DNA of 64,000 nt from Planococcus sp. PAMC 21323 (GCF_000785555.1 NZ_CP009129.1:1302001-1366000), one strand, 5' to 3'. Shown: positions 10,300-22,233, counted from the stretch's first letter. The notes: generated from the sequence alone by a model not told the origin. Program-made: numbers and translations.

Positions 10300-12420
10300 A
10301 TGCGTCAAAAAGCACGAGATCTTTTTGAAAAACTAGGTTATCGGAAAATAATGATGGCAGGCATCTTGTTGACGAGCATCATTTTGTACGGATTTTTAAT
10401 GGACTCGATTCAAAACGATACATATGATATCCGCTTATTTCAATTATCATCTGAAACAATACGTTCTGAGAAAACCGTAGAAGATCCAGTTAAGACTGAA
10501 TTAGAGAGGCAACGTTTAACCGAAGAGGTAACGCCTAGTTATCAATTTGTGAGCGAGATTGTCGACAATCAAACAGCTCTAGTCGCGTCGTTATTTGGCT
10601 ATATTTTAGATGTTAAAAAGACGCCTGAAACTGAAGAAGACCGGCTTACTCAGGAGGAAATGATCGATAAGCTGAGAGAAGATTTAAGATTGCTTGAAAC
10701 GAGCGATAACGGGCTTCGCTTAACAGACGAAATGCTGAGTTCACTACTATCTTTGCCAGAAGAACGTCTATTAAGTGTTCAAAAAGAATTAAACGATTTA
10801 CTGCAATCTTATTTGAACGAATCTATTCGTATAGAAGAAGTTGCGCGATATCGCACAGAAATTGAACAACAAATTCGCCGTAACGAAAATATTCCGAATG
10901 ATATCATTCAAGCTACAGTGACTATTGGTCGTTTTGGTATTATTGCAAATGAGTTAGTGAACGAAGAGTTAACAGCAAAACAAATAGAACAGGTTCGCAA
11001 CAGCGTAGAACCGACACGCATTTTACAAGGGCAAGTTCTAGTTCAAGAAGGCCAAGTAGTTGATCGAGAAGTTTACCGTCAGCTAGAACTAGCTGGAATG
11101 ACTGAAGAACGAATGAATTATAAACCATTACTTGGGTTATTAATATTTGTGGTCATTGCAGTAGGGTTGCTTTTTATCGTCATATCTCGATCGAAGAAAA
11201 AGGATGAAAATAAAGTTACCGAAATGTTGGTCGTCATGGTAACACTTACTATTTCGTTAATATTAATGAAATTGCTATCTGTTATGAGTGATAATTTTGA
11301 TTTGGTTATTTCTTTTTTCTTCCCGACAGCATTAGCAGGTATACTTGTTCGTTTGTTGGTCAACGAACGAGCGGCAGTTTATGTCACTGTTTTTGTCAGT
11401 GCAGCAGCGGGTATCATGTTGCCGAGCGGTTATTCGGCAATTTTAAAAGTAGATGTCGCTTTTTATATTCTTTTTGGCGGATTGACCGCGATTTATTTAA
11501 TCGAACAAGCAGGTGGTCGTGGTCGTTTATTGCAGATTAGTTTGGCGGTAGCTGGTGCAAATATTTTGTTTGTTGCGTTTTATTTATTACTCGGTCAAAC
11601 CCAATATAGTTGGTCGGAAATTGGTTTTTATTTTTCAGCTGCGGTTGTCTCTGGTTTGTTATCTGGGGCATTAGCAATTGGGTTTTTACCGTTTTTCGAA
11701 TCGGCATTTGGAATGCTTTCAACGATGCGATTAATCGAGTTGTCCAATCCAAATCATCCTCTACTAAAAAGAATTTTGATAGAAACACCGGGTACTTATC
11801 ATCATAGTTTGATGGTTGCAAATTTAGCTGACGCTTCTTGTGAAGCGATTGGTGCAGATGGACTTCTGGCAAGAGTGGGATGTTATTATCACGATATTGG
11901 CAAAACAAAATACCCGCAGTTTTTTATCGAAAACCAAGTAAATATTGAAAATCCACATGATCGTTTACCACCTGAAAAAAGTAGAGATATCATTTTGGCG
12001 CATGGTATAAATGGTGCACAACTATTAAAGAAACATAAAATGCCGAAAGAAATTATTGATGTTGCTGAGCAACATCATGGCACGAGTCTTTTAAAATTTT
12101 TCTATTACAAAGCAAAAGAAACCAATCCGAATGTTGATGAAAACACTTATCGTTACCAAGGTCCAAAGCCGCAAACAAAAGAAATTGCGATTATCTGTAT
12201 AGCGGATAGTTTAGAAGCTGCGGTTCGATCGATGAAAGAACCAACATCAGAAAAGATAAAAAAATTGGTAGATTCCATTGTAGAAGATAAACTTAAAGAT
12301 GGGCAGTTTGAAGAATGCGATATTTCTTTAAAAGAACTGAAAAAAGTAAAAGAAGTAATGTGTGATACGTTAAATGGAATATTCCATTCGCGTATTGAAT
12401 ATCCAAAAGAAACAAACTGA
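10300..12420 (+). CDS. pgpH: Cyclic di-AMP phosphodiesterase PgpH (7TM-HD protein)
   Basis: Membrane HD-domain phosphodiesterase that degrades c-di-AMP to pApA, setting the level of this potassium and osmotic messenger. 706 residues from the ATG at 10300, which has a GGGGTG site; a GTG further upstream (10243) lacks one. One N-terminal membrane segment (about 18-38), an extracytoplasmic 7TMR-HDED domain (about 45-270), seven membrane segments (about 275-470), and a cytosolic HD domain with THHSLMVANLADAS and CYYHDIGKTKYPQFF metal ligands. First gene of the pgpH-ybeY-dgkA-cdd-era-recO cluster. Confidence 0.94.
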   Translation: MRQKARDLFEKLGYRKIMMAGILLTSIILYGFLMDSIQNDTYDIRLFQLSSETIRSEKTVEDPVKTELERQRLTEEVTPSYQFVSEIVDNQTALVASLFGYILDVKKTPETEEDRLTQEEMIDKLREDLRLLETSDNGLRLTDEMLSSLLSLPEERLLSVQKELNDLLQSYLNESIRIEEVARYRTEIEQQIRRNENIPNDIIQATVTIGRFGIIANELVNEELTAKQIEQVRNSVEPTRILQGQVLVQEGQVVDREVYRQLELAGMTEERMNYKPLLGLLIFVVIAVGLLFIVISRSKKKDENKVTEMLVVMVTLTISLILMKLLSVMSDNFDLVISFFFPTALAGILVRLLVNERAAVYVTVFVSAAAGIMLPSGYSAILKVDVAFYILFGGLTAIYLIEQAGGRGRLLQISLAVAGANILFVAFYLLLGQTQYSWSEIGFYFSAAVVSGLLSGALAIGFLPFFESAFGMLSTMRLIELSNPNHPLLKRILIETPGTYHHSLMVANLADASCEAIGADGLLARVGCYYHDIGKTKYPQFFIENQVNIENPHDRLPPEKSRDIILAHGINGAQLLKKHKMPKEIIDVAEQHHGTSLLKFFYYKAKETNPNVDENTYRYQGPKPQTKEIAIICIADSLEAAVRSMKEPTSEKIKKLVDSIVEDKLKDGQFEECDISLKELKKVKEVMCDTLNGIFHSRIEYPKETN

Positions 12421-12434
12421 CAGGAGGAACTGTT

Positions 12435-12903
12435 ATGATAGCGATTGATTTTATGGATGAGACAGAAAGCTTGGATCAAAAAGAATTGGATTTTGTGAAA
12501 AAAATAGTAGAACACGCTGCGAAACAAGAAAAAGTCACGGATTCAGAAGTATCCGTGACTTTTGTAACCAATGAAATGATTCGAGACATTAACCGCGAAT
12601 ATCGAGGAAAAGATCAGCCTACTGATGTCATTTCATTTGCAATGGAAGAACTGGGGGAAGGCGAAACAGCGATCATCGGCTCACAAGAACCACGCATGTT
12701 GGGAGACATTATTATTTCTCTTGACCGAACTAAAGAACAAGCTGAGGATTTTGGACATTCTTTTGAAAGAGAATTGGGCTTTCTAGCAGTGCATGGCTTT
12801 TTACATTTATTGGGCTATGATCACATGACAGAAGAAGACGAAAAGAAAATGTTTTCTCGCCAAGAGGAGATCTTAGTCTCACTTGGTATTACGCGTGATA
12901 ACC

Positions 12904-12917
<14 letters not shown>
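12435..12917 (+). CDS. ybeY: Endoribonuclease YbeY (16S rRNA maturation)
   Basis: Zinc-dependent single-strand RNase involved in 16S rRNA 3' end maturation and ribosome quality control. 160 residues, full length. The zinc motif HxxxHxxGYDH appears as HGFLHLLGYDH near residue 118. It starts 14 bp after pgpH with a CAGGAGGA site. Its 3' end overlaps the start region of dgkA. Confidence 0.96.
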
Positions 12918-14588
<1,671 letters not shown>

Positions 14589-14600
14589 GGAGTCCTTCCC

Positions 14601-15383
14601 ATGCAAAATCAAGTAGAGGGCATTGTCATTCGCACAATGCCTTATGGCGAAACCAATAAAATCGTCACCTTGTTTACAAAAGAAGCGGGGAAAATTACTT
14701 GTATGGCTAGAGGCGCGAAAAAACCTGCTAGTCGATTAGCGGCAATTACGCAAGTGTTTACTCATGGGAGTTTTTCTATCTATAAAGGAAAAGGCATGGG
14801 CACTATACAGGCGGGTGATCCGTTAGAATCACTACGGCATATTCGCGAAGACATTATGTCTACTGCTTATGCAAGTTATGTTACGGAATTAATTGATCGT
14901 TTAACTGAACAAGATGAACCGCAACCTGCCATTTTTAATATGTTGTATCAAGCCCTCCATGCGATCGACGAAGGGTATGATCCAGAAGCGATTACCTTGT
15001 TTGTCGAATGGAAAATGCTCCAAACAGCTGGATTAACACCAACACTTCATCAATGTGCTAATTGTGGATCGACTGAAGGAGAATTTGCCTTTTCGTTTCA
15101 GGAACTTGGATTTCTATGTCATCGTTGTTTTCATATCGATCGTTACATTATTCGATTGAGTCCAGCGCTGGTGAAACTAATCCGTACATTTTATTTTGTG
15201 CCAATTGAGCGCGTAGGTTCGCTGACCTTGAAAAAAGAATCGAAGAACTTACTGAAACAAATTGTTCGCACAATTTATGAAGAAAAAGCGGGGATTCGCT
15301 TAAAGTCGAGAAAGTTTCTTGAACAATTAGAACGAACTCCCGAATTTTTACCCAAAAAAGAAGAGTTGCCTAAAGACGAATAG
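14601..15383 (+). CDS. recO: DNA repair protein RecO
   Basis: Recombination mediator that works with RecR to load RecA on single-stranded DNA. 260 residues: N-terminal OB fold (1-80), helical domain, and a zinc-type motif CANCG...CHRC (about residues 151-179). ATG start with a TAAGGAG site. The last codons and the stop form the 5' arm of the terminator hairpin. Last gene of the era cluster. Confidence 0.96.
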   Translation: MQNQVEGIVIRTMPYGETNKIVTLFTKEAGKITCMARGAKKPASRLAAITQVFTHGSFSIYKGKGMGTIQAGDPLESLRHIREDIMSTAYASYVTELIDRLTEQDEPQPAIFNMLYQALHAIDEGYDPEAITLFVEWKMLQTAGLTPTLHQCANCGSTEGEFAFSFQELGFLCHRCFHIDRYIIRLSPALVKLIRTFYFVPIERVGSLTLKKESKNLLKQIVRTIYEEKAGIRLKSRKFLEQLERTPEFLPKKEELPKDE

Positions 15384-15403
15384 TCTTTAGGCAACTCTTT
15401 TTT
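15361..15403 (+). terminator. Terminator overlapping the recO stop codon
   Basis: A perfect 17-bp stem (aagagttgcctaaagac and its complement) with loop gaata, then a T run. The loop and 3' arm contain the recO stop, so the coding end doubles as terminator. Confidence 0.9.
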
Positions 15404-15479
15404 CATAGAAAAGAGTTGCTCAGGTCACTTTGGATATGGCTCTTGTTGAAAGCTAGGAAAATGAACTGCCTTTCGGCTT

Positions 15480-15612
15480 TGTCCAGCTCACAGACGTCCC
15501 GTTAGTAGACAAAAAAAGAAGTAGGGAATAGTCATTCCACTACTTCTTTTAGTAATTGTTATTGTTTCTGCCTTATGCCTGTCAGAGCTGAACGGTCGTT
15601 TCCGCTTTTCTG
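15480..15612. repeat. Structured intergenic repeat, copy A
   Basis: Starts tgtccag and ends with a 46-nt block (15567-15612) that is also found in copy B. The two blocks share 25 nt, then 8 variable nt (acggtcgt here), then 13 shared nt ending ttccgcttttctg. The variable block is partly complementary to acgtcccgtt at 15494-15503. A terminator hairpin (15511-15550) sits in the middle. Looks like a member of a dispersed family with paired ends. Confidence 0.6.
15511..15550 (-). terminator. Candidate terminator for glyQS (possibly bidirectional)
   Basis: A long stem (aaagaagtagggaat / attcc-a-ctacttcttt) has a 4-nt loop. On the minus strand it is followed by seven T, so it could end the glyQS transcript about 190 nt after the stop; the plus strand has a shorter T run. 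Confidence 0.65.
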
Positions 15613-15733
15613 TGTCTAGACTCCAGTGCCTAGCTCTTCGGGACATAAGTCAACTTAGCTGCGTGGCAAAGAACACCACACTGCTAATCTGCCTTATGCC
15701 TGTCAGAGCTGACCAGGCACTTCCGCTTTTCTG
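15613..15733. repeat. Structured intergenic repeat, copy B
   Basis: A 121-nt element directly after copy A, beginning tgtctag and ending in the same 46-nt block (15688-15733). Its variable block completes AGGCACT (15715-15721), the exact complement of AGTGCCT (15625-15631); inside that GAGCT (15706-15710) pairs with AGCTC (15632-15636), and an inner hairpin (GTGG/CCAC) follows. The pairing suggests a folded RNA or cruciform. I recall similar repeats in other Bacillales genomes but cannot check. Confidence 0.6.
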
Positions 15734-15735
15734 AC

Positions 15736-17112
15736 TTAAAACTGAATATGTTTTTCGATATAGGCTTGTACTTCAGCGATTGGCATACGTATTTGTTCCA
15801 TTGAATCACGGTGACGCACTGTAACTTGACCGTCTTCTACTGAATCAAAGTCGTACGTGATGCAGAAAGGTGTGCCGATTTCGTCTTGGCGACGGTAACG
15901 TTTACCAATTGATTGAGACTCGTCATAATCCACCATGAAATGCTTAGCTAGTTCAGCGAATACGCCTGTTGCGCCTTCTGCTAATTTTTTAGATAATGGA
16001 AGAATAGCTGCTTTATAAGGAGCTAAAGCTGGATGGAACTTCAATACTGTACGTTTGTCGTCGTTTTCAAGTGCTTCTTCTGTGAAAGCATCTACTAGGA
16101 AAGCCAATGTCACGCGATCTGCTCCAAGAGATGGCTCGATGCAATAAGGCACGAAGCGTTCGTTCGTTACAGGGTCGATGTAATTAAAGTCTTCTCCTGA
16201 ATGTTCCATATGGCGTTTCAAGTCGAAATCAGTACGATCTGCAATACCCCAAAGCTCGCCCCAGCCAAATGGGAATTTGTATTCGATATCAACAGTTGCG
16301 TTTGAGTAATGCGAAAGTTCGTCTTCGTCATGCTCGCGCAAGCGCATATTGTCTTCGTTCATATCTAAGTTCAATAGCCAGTTTTTACAGAAATCGCGCC
16401 AGTAAGCGTACCATTCCAAATCTTCACCAGGTTTGCAGAAAAATTCAAGTTCCATTTGTTCGAATTCACGTGTCCGGAATGTAAAGTTACCAGGTGTGAT
16501 TTCGTTACGGAAACTCTTACCGATTTGTGCAATACCAAAAGGCATTTTTTTGCGCATAGAACGTTGAACGTTTTTATAGTTAACGAAAATACCTTGAGCT
16601 GTTTCTGGGCGCAAGAAGATTTCGTTTGTTGAAGCTTCTGTAACACCTTGGAATGTCTTGAACATCAAGTTGAATTGACGGATGTCTGTGTAGTCTAATT
16701 TGCCACATGTAGGACATTTTACTTCGTGTTCTTGGATCAATTCTGCCATACGATCAAACGACAAGCCATCAACAATCAATTCAATGCCTTTTGCATCCAA
16801 AGCATCTTCGATTAATTTGTCTGCACGGTGGCGAGTTTTACAGCTCTTACAGTCGATCATTGGGTCGTTAAAGTTACCGACATGTCCAGAAGCTACCCAC
16901 GTTTTCGGGTTCATCAAAATAGCAGCGTCAAGTCCTACGTTATAAGGAGACTCTTGAACGAATTTTTTCCACCATGCTTTTTTAATATTGTTTTTTAGTT
17001 CAACACCAAGTGGACCATAATCCCACGTGTTCGCTAAACCGCCATAAATTTCAGAGCCAGGGAATACAAAGCCTCTGTGTTTTGCTAATGCTACTACATC
17101 TTCCATTGACAT
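15736..17112 (-). CDS. glyQS: Glycyl-tRNA synthetase, single-chain (alpha2) type
   Basis: Charges tRNA-Gly with glycine. 458 residues from the ATG at 17112, which has GGAGG 8 bases upstream; a longer in-frame extension is part of the leader. Class II motifs are visible: [24 protein letters not shown] region (motif 2), and [10 protein letters not shown] (motif 3). A zinc-type CKSCKTRH and CPTCG pair lies near residues 95-150. This is the eukaryote-like dimeric enzyme, not the GlyQ/GlyS tetramer that B. subtilis has at this location, and it runs opposite to its neighbours. Expression is controlled by the upstream T-box. Confidence 0.95.
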   Translation of the reverse strand: MSMEDVVALAKHRGFVFPGSEIYGGLANTWDYGPLGVELKNNIKKAWWKKFVQESPYNVGLDAAILMNPKTWVASGHVGNFNDPMIDCKSCKTRHRADKLIEDALDAKGIELIVDGLSFDRMAELIQEHEVKCPTCGKLDYTDIRQFNLMFKTFQGVTEASTNEIFLRPETAQGIFVNYKNVQRSMRKKMPFGIAQIGKSFRNEITPGNFTFRTREFEQMELEFFCKPGEDLEWYAYWRDFCKNWLLNLDMNEDNMRLREHDEDELSHYSNATVDIEYKFPFGWGELWGIADRTDFDLKRHMEHSGEDFNYIDPVTNERFVPYCIEPSLGADRVTLAFLVDAFTEEALENDDKRTVLKFHPALAPYKAAILPLSKKLAEGATGVFAELAKHFMVDYDESQSIGKRYRRQDEIGTPFCITYDFDSVEDGQVTVRHRDSMEQIRMPIAEVQAYIEKHIQF

Positions 17113-17129
17113 AAAATTACCTCCATAAA

Positions 17130-17340
17130 ATAAAAAATCGTACTCGCCCTCGGACATAGTTACATGCCCGAGGACGAGTACGTTTAGACCCGCGGTTCCA
17201 CCTCGATTGACTGCGATGTGCAGTCCACTTTAAAATAAAAATAGCTCGGGATCGCCGTTTCCTGTTAGTGTAGGCTTTCACTATCCCTACTCGCTAAAAT
17301 TACAGTACTCATTTATCCGTCATTGCCTATATTGAGTTCG
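17130..17340 (-). ncRNA. Glycine T-box leader of glyQS
   Basis: On the minus strand the conserved T-box AGGTGGAACCGCGGG occupies 17203-17189. The candidate specifier GGC (glycine) is at 17256-17254, followed by GATCCCGAGC, like the B. subtilis glyQS leader. The terminator is a 15-bp stem (cgtactcgtcctcgg / ccgagggcgagtacg, 17182-17139) followed by TTTTTTA. Uncharged tRNA-Gly would stabilise the antiterminator and turn on glyQS. Confidence 0.92.
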
Positions 17341-17346
17341 TTTATA

Positions 17347-17375
17347 ATTATATCATGACAATGTTTTCTTCGCAA
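17347..17375 (-). promoter_or_regulatory. Promoter of the glyQS T-box transcript
   Basis: On the minus strand TTGCGA (17375-17370), 17 bp, and TATAAT (17352-17347) with an upstream TG two bases from it. It is placed correctly for a transcript starting near 17340. Confidence 0.75.
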
Positions 17376-17437
17376 TATACCGTTCATTAGTATATAATAA
17401 TTGATATTGAGTATAACATATATCTATTTTTGAGGCG

Positions 17438-18076
17438 GTGAGTCCAATCGAACTCAATAAACGACAAGAAGAAATATTACAAATTGTAAAAGGGAATGGT
17501 CCGATTACTGGCGAACAGATTGCGGATCGCCTAAACTTAACAAGATCAACGCTTAGACCGGACTTAGCCATTTTAACGATGGCGGGTTTTTTAGATGCCC
17601 GTCCCCGCGTTGGTTATTTTTATTCAGGTAAAAAACCAGGACAAGATGTTACCGATACGATGAACAATATGAAAGTAAAGGATTTTCAGTCAATACCGGT
17701 TGTTGTTCGAGAAGATGTGAGTGTATACGATGCCATCAGCCAAATGTTTTTAGATGATGTTGGGACACTTTTTGTTGTGGATAAAAAATCGCATCTAGTA
17801 GGAGTGTTATCAAGAAAAGACTTGTTGCGAGCAAGTTTGGGTAGCCAAAACTTATCGAGTATTCCCGTACATATTATTATGACGCGTATGCCCAACATTA
17901 CATATTGCGCTAGAAATGAATCACTGATTCAAGCAGCGCATCGTTTGATCAATCAACAAATCGATGCACTGCCAGTAGTAGAAGAACAGCCAGACGGCTT
18001 TAAAGTTGTCGGTAGATTAACTAAAACGAATATTACTCGTGCGTTTTTATCGTTATCTGAAAACCACGATTTGTGA
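17438..18076 (+). CDS. ccpN: Transcriptional repressor CcpN
   Basis: Represses gluconeogenic genes (gapB, pckA in B. subtilis) during growth on glycolytic sugars. 212 residues, full length. An N-terminal winged helix-turn-helix (residues 5-60, [24 protein letters not shown] in two halves) and two CBS domains (about 75-130 and 140-205) that sense ATP/ADP. The start is GTG, matching the family N-terminus (M-S-x-IELNKRQ), but the GAGGCGG stretch directly abuts it, so the ribosome site is unusually close. ppsR follows, the conserved pair. Confidence 0.93.
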   Translation: MSPIELNKRQEEILQIVKGNGPITGEQIADRLNLTRSTLRPDLAILTMAGFLDARPRVGYFYSGKKPGQDVTDTMNNMKVKDFQSIPVVVREDVSVYDAISQMFLDDVGTLFVVDKKSHLVGVLSRKDLLRASLGSQNLSSIPVHIIMTRMPNITYCARNESLIQAAHRLINQQIDALPVVEEQPDGFKVVGRLTKTNITRAFLSLSENHDL

Positions 18077-18086
18077 GGTGTCAATC

Positions 18087-18893
18087 ATGAAATCACTGCG
18101 ATTATTTATTGTATCCGATTCCGTTGGTGAAACAGGAGAACTGGTCGCGAAAGCAGCAATTAGTCAATATTTGAACGCAGATCAAAATGCAGTTTTAAAA
18201 CGGTTTCCTTATATCGATTCAATTGATCATCTACAAGAAATCGTCAAATTGGCTGTCGCACAAAAAGCGTTTATCGTTTATACATTAGTTTCGCAAGAAT
18301 TACGCGATTATATGCAGTCTGAAACAGCTAAGTTTCGTGTGACGGCAGTGGATTTAATGGGACCATTATTAGATGCACTCGAAAATGAACTGAATGCATC
18401 ACCCTTGCAAGAAGCAGGTTTAGTCCGCAAACTTGATGATGATTATTTTAAAAAAGTAGAAGCCATTGAGTTTGCGGTTAAATATGATGATGGAAGAGAC
18501 CCACGTGGCATTTTGATGGCGGATATTGTATTAGTGGGAATTTCTCGAACATCTAAAACACCATTATCTCAATATTTAGCACACAAGCGCTTAAAAGTGG
18601 CTAACGTACCACTCGTACCGGAAGTCGATCCACCAGAGGAATTGTACCAAGTAGATCCGAAAAAATGCTTTGGTTTGGTTATTTCACCAGACAAACTCAA
18701 CTATATTCGAAAAGAAAGATTGATTGCTTTAGGTTTGAACGATGATGCAAATTACGCGAAAATCGATCGTATTCACGAAGAAATTAAACATTTTCACAAC
18801 GTAGTCGATCGCATTGGTTGCGAAATCGTTGATGTAACAAATCGAGCTGTAGAAGAAACGGCAAATTTGATACTCGGCAAACTCCAAAAATGA
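18087..18893 (+). CDS. ppsR: PPDK/PEPS regulatory kinase-phosphorylase (DUF299, YqfL)
   Basis: Bifunctional serine/threonine kinase and Pi-dependent phosphorylase that switches pyruvate phosphate dikinase or PEP synthetase off and on. 268 residues, family length. The P-loop-like motif is [15 protein letters not shown] (about residue 153), after the signature N-terminus [12 protein letters not shown]. The ATG at 18087 follows a TGAGGTG site 10 bp after ccpN. In B. subtilis the homologue modulates CcpN activity, which fits the pairing. No PPDK gene is in the window. Confidence 0.92.
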   Translation: MKSLRLFIVSDSVGETGELVAKAAISQYLNADQNAVLKRFPYIDSIDHLQEIVKLAVAQKAFIVYTLVSQELRDYMQSETAKFRVTAVDLMGPLLDALENELNASPLQEAGLVRKLDDDYFKKVEAIEFAVKYDDGRDPRGILMADIVLVGISRTSKTPLSQYLAHKRLKVANVPLVPEVDPPEELYQVDPKKCFGLVISPDKLNYIRKERLIALGLNDDANYAKIDRIHEEIKHFHNVVDRIGCEIVDVTNRAVEETANLILGKLQK

Positions 18894-18900
18894 TTTTTGG

Positions 18901-18935
18901 GAAAACCACCTTTAGAGGCGGTTTTTCTTTCTTTT
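18901..18935 (+). terminator. Terminator after ppsR
   Basis: A stem (aaaaccacc / ggcggtttt, one mismatch) with a 6-nt loop, then a T/C-rich run. Confidence 0.75.
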
Positions 18936-19091
18936 TGGTGGATTTTTTCATTAATAAGTTTTATAATGAAGAATTGTGGCTAAAGCTTACTAATGGATAA
19001 ATAGTTCGCTTTAACTTTTTGTCGAAAAATGAAGGATTTTGTCTTTGTATCACGAATTACTTAAGTTAAGCAAACAAAGATGGTGAAAAAA

Positions 19092-20891
19092 ATGTCCAGT
19101 AGAGTTCCTGAAGAAGTTATTGAAAAGATTCGGTCCAGCACAGACATAGTTGATGTTGTTGGTGAATATGTCCAATTAACAAAAAGAGGTCGCAATTGGT
19201 TTGGCCTTTGTCCTTTCCATGGAGAAAGCACACCATCTTTTTCAGTTACAGCCGATAAGCAGATTTTTCATTGCTTTGGTTGTGGAGCTGGTGGCAATGT
19301 CATCACTTTTCTGATGGATATTGAAAACATAACGTTCCAAGATGCCTTGTCAAGATTAGGGAGTCGCGCTGGCATTGATGTCGATATACAAGCCCCTGCC
19401 GATTCCGGTCCGGTGCAATCAAAAGAAGATCAACAATTGATTTTGATGCACGAGTTTGCTGCGGACATGTATCACCATATTTTATTGAATACGGAAGAAG
19501 GCCAAGCGGCATTGGACTATTTGGAAAATAGGGGCTTTACTCGAGAAATTATCGAGAAATATAGAATCGGTTGGTCACTTCCAGAGTGGAACTATATGGC
19601 TTCTTCATTAAAACGAAAAGGTTTTTCTGATGAAGAATTAGAAAAGAGCGGATTAGCGATTGCGCGTGAGCAATCAAGCGGCTATTTTGACCGATTCCGT
19701 GGTAGAATCATGTTTCCGATTATGAATGAATCAGGCAAGGTAATCGCCTTTTCTGGAAGGGTTCTTGAACATACAAAGCAAGAAGCCAAATACATGAACA
19801 GCCCTGAATCTCCGATTTTCCAAAAAAGCCAAGTGCTTTATAATGTACATCATGCTAGAAGCGCTATACGCAAAAATAGAAAAATCATTTTGTTTGAAGG
19901 GTTTATGGATGTGATTGCAGCGGGTAAAGCAGGTGTTGATAATGCTTTAGCAACTATGGGCACATCATTAACTGCTCAGCACATTCGACAAATGAAGCGT
20001 TTTGCTCAAGAAGTCGTCATTTGTTTTGATGGAGATGATGCTGGATGGGAAGCTGCAAAACGAGCTGCCATTGCTTTGAACGAAGAAAATTTTAAAGTGG
20101 AAGTAGCAGTGTTACCCGGGAAAATGGATCCTGATGATTACGTTCGTGATAACGGCGCTGAGGCTTTTAAAGATCAGATTATCGGTAAACCACACGCATT
20201 TATCGCATTCGCGATGATGCACGCCCGAAGACATAAAAACTTTCAGTATGAAAACGACCTGTTGCAATACATACAGGAAGTGTTGCAACTTTTAGCGGGT
20301 AGATCCTCGCCTTTAGAGCGAGATTTATATATAAAACAATTATCAGTGGAAACTGGATTGTCTCAAGAAGCTATCCTGCAGCATTATCGGAAATTAGAAA
20401 ATAAGACAATTGAACGAAACCGTCCTGAACCATCGGTCATTAAGACACCTAAAAAAGAGCCGAAAAGGATTACTTCATTGCATAGAGCCGAGCGGATGCT
20501 CTTATCTCATGCATTGGCTGATCCAATGGTAATGCATAAATTAGTGGTCGAAGACAATGGAATTCCCTTCGTCAGTGAAGAATTCCAGGCGCTATACGTT
20601 CAATTGCTCGGTTTCTATGAGGAATGGGATAAAGCAGATTTCCATAAATTTCTGGAGACATTGCAAGATGCAGAACTCCGCAAATTAGTTATGGAAACCG
20701 CATTATCCGAACGCGATCCGGAACATGCGGACGAAGAAATTGCCGATTGTTTAAAGCATTTGCAAAAACATCGGATCGAGCAGCAAATCAATTTAAAAAT
20801 CCAGCAATCAAAAGAAGCGGAAAAACAGCATGACTTAAAGCGCGCTTTACTTCTTGCACAAGAAGTGATTGCTTTACGAAAATCATTGTAA
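19092..20891 (+). CDS. dnaG: DNA primase
   Basis: Makes RNA primers at the replication fork. 599 residues from the ATG at 19092, with GATGGTG upstream; the ATG at 19080 lacks a ribosome site. Zinc-binding domain CPFH...CFGCG (about residues 35-60), RNA polymerase/TOPRIM core with FEGFMDVIAA and CFDGDDAG, and a C-terminal DnaB helicase-binding domain (about 450-599). First gene of the dnaG-rpoD macromolecular synthesis operon, 33 bp before rpoD. S21 is not adjacent, unlike in enterobacteria. Confidence 0.97.
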   Translation: MSSRVPEEVIEKIRSSTDIVDVVGEYVQLTKRGRNWFGLCPFHGESTPSFSVTADKQIFHCFGCGAGGNVITFLMDIENITFQDALSRLGSRAGIDVDIQAPADSGPVQSKEDQQLILMHEFAADMYHHILLNTEEGQAALDYLENRGFTREIIEKYRIGWSLPEWNYMASSLKRKGFSDEELEKSGLAIAREQSSGYFDRFRGRIMFPIMNESGKVIAFSGRVLEHTKQEAKYMNSPESPIFQKSQVLYNVHHARSAIRKNRKIILFEGFMDVIAAGKAGVDNALATMGTSLTAQHIRQMKRFAQEVVICFDGDDAGWEAAKRAAIALNEENFKVEVAVLPGKMDPDDYVRDNGAEAFKDQIIGKPHAFIAFAMMHARRHKNFQYENDLLQYIQEVLQLLAGRSSPLERDLYIKQLSVETGLSQEAILQHYRKLENKTIERNRPEPSVIKTPKKEPKRITSLHRAERMLLSHALADPMVMHKLVVEDNGIPFVSEEFQALYVQLLGFYEEWDKADFHKFLETLQDAELRKLVMETALSERDPEHADEEIADCLKHLQKHRIEQQINLKIQQSKEAEKQHDLKRALLLAQEVIALRKSL

Positions 20892-20924
20892 GTTAATTCC
20901 GGTTTTTTTAAAGGAGGAAGTCAC

Positions 20925-22079
20925 ATGGCTGAGAAATCTGAACGCCAAACTGAAGTTGAAGCAAGCAATGTTCCATTGACTACTGAAGGTCCGGAAGCAA
21001 CTGTTGAAGAAGCGAAAAAACAGCTAATTGAAGCAGGTAAAAAAACCGGAGAACTCAATTACGAGCAAATTGCTGACAAATTAGCGGTTTTCGAAATGGA
21101 ATCCGATGCAGTTGAAGAGTTTATCGATCAATTAGAAGGACACGGCATCGAATTGGAGCGTAAATCCGACGATGAAGAGCATTTAGACCGTCTTATGAAA
21201 CCAACTGAAGATAAATTCGATTTAAATGATTTAAGTGTTCCACCTGGCGTTAAAATTAATGATCCTGTCCGTATGTACTTGAAAGAAATTGGACGTGTGG
21301 ATTTATTAAAAGCTGAAGAAGAAGTGCGTTTAGCAAAATTGATCGAACAAGGTGACGAAGAAGCGAAAAAACGCCTTGCAGAAGCCAATTTACGTTTAGT
21401 AGTAAGTATTGCAAAACGATATGTTGGACGTGGAATGTTGTTCTTGGATTTAATCCAAGAAGGGAACATGGGCTTGATCAAAGCTGTTGAGAAATTTGAC
21501 TACTCTAAAGGATTCAAGTTTAGTACGTATGCAACTTGGTGGATTCGTCAAGCAATTACTCGCGCGATCGCTGACCAAGCCCGGACTATTCGTATTCCAG
21601 TTCATATGGTTGAAACGATTAACAAACTGATTCGTGTACAGCGTCAGCTGTTGCAAGATCTTGGCCGTGATCCTTCTCCGGAAGAAATTGGAGAAGAAAT
21701 GGATTTACTTCCCGAAAAAGTTCGTGAAATCTTGAAAATTGCTCAAGAGCCCGTATCACTTGAAACGCCTATCGGTGAAGAAGATGACTCGCACTTAGGT
21801 GACTTTATTGAAGATTCAGATGCACAATCACCATCTGATCATGCTGCTTACGAATTGTTGAAAGAACAGTTAGAAGATGTTTTGGACACATTAACTGACC
21901 GCGAAGAAAACGTATTGCGTTTACGTTTCGGTTTAGATGATGGTCGTACGCGAACATTAGAAGAAGTAGGCAAAGTATTTGGCGTAACACGTGAACGTAT
22001 TCGTCAAATCGAGGCAAAAGCTCTACGCAAACTGCGTCATCCATCTCGTAGCAAACGTTTAAAAGATTTTCTTGAATAA
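20925..22079 (+). CDS. rpoD: RNA polymerase primary sigma factor SigA (RpoD)
   Basis: Housekeeping sigma factor that recognises TTGACA/TATAAT promoters. 384 residues. N-terminal region 1.1 (about 25-90), region 1.2 ([10 protein letters not shown]), region 2 ([33 protein letters not shown] and the -10 reading [16 protein letters not shown]), region 3, and region 4 with the -35 helix-turn-helix [17 protein letters not shown]. Perfect AAAGGAGG site. Cotranscribed with dnaG. Confidence 0.98.
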   Translation: MAEKSERQTEVEASNVPLTTEGPEATVEEAKKQLIEAGKKTGELNYEQIADKLAVFEMESDAVEEFIDQLEGHGIELERKSDDEEHLDRLMKPTEDKFDLNDLSVPPGVKINDPVRMYLKEIGRVDLLKAEEEVRLAKLIEQGDEEAKKRLAEANLRLVVSIAKRYVGRGMLFLDLIQEGNMGLIKAVEKFDYSKGFKFSTYATWWIRQAITRAIADQARTIRIPVHMVETINKLIRVQRQLLQDLGRDPSPEEIGEEMDLLPEKVREILKIAQEPVSLETPIGEEDDSHLGDFIEDSDAQSPSDHAAYELLKEQLEDVLDTLTDREENVLRLRFGLDDGRTRTLEEVGKVFGVTRERIRQIEAKALRKLRHPSRSKRLKDFLE

Positions 22080-22089
22080 TAAAATATAC

Positions 22090-22130
22090 AAGAGTCGCAT
22101 CGGGTTTTATACAGATGCGGCTCTTTTTTA
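22090..22130 (+). terminator. Terminator after rpoD
   Basis: A 12-bp stem (aagagtcgcatc / gatgcggctctt, one G-U pair), 12-nt loop and six T. Confidence 0.9.
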
Positions 22131-22161
22131 TCGAGCAAATAATAGGAATTCGAGTTAAAGC

Positions 22162-22191
22162 TTGAATTCGTCTTAATTTTCCCTATATAAT
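22162..22191 (+). promoter_or_regulatory. Promoter of the acyl-CoA dehydrogenase gene
   Basis: TTGAAT (22162-22167), 18 bp, TATAAT (22186-22191), 42 bp before the start codon. Confidence 0.6.
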
Positions 22192-22233
22192 GATAGTTGT
22201 AAGCGTATTCATGACAAAGGGGATGTAAAACAA

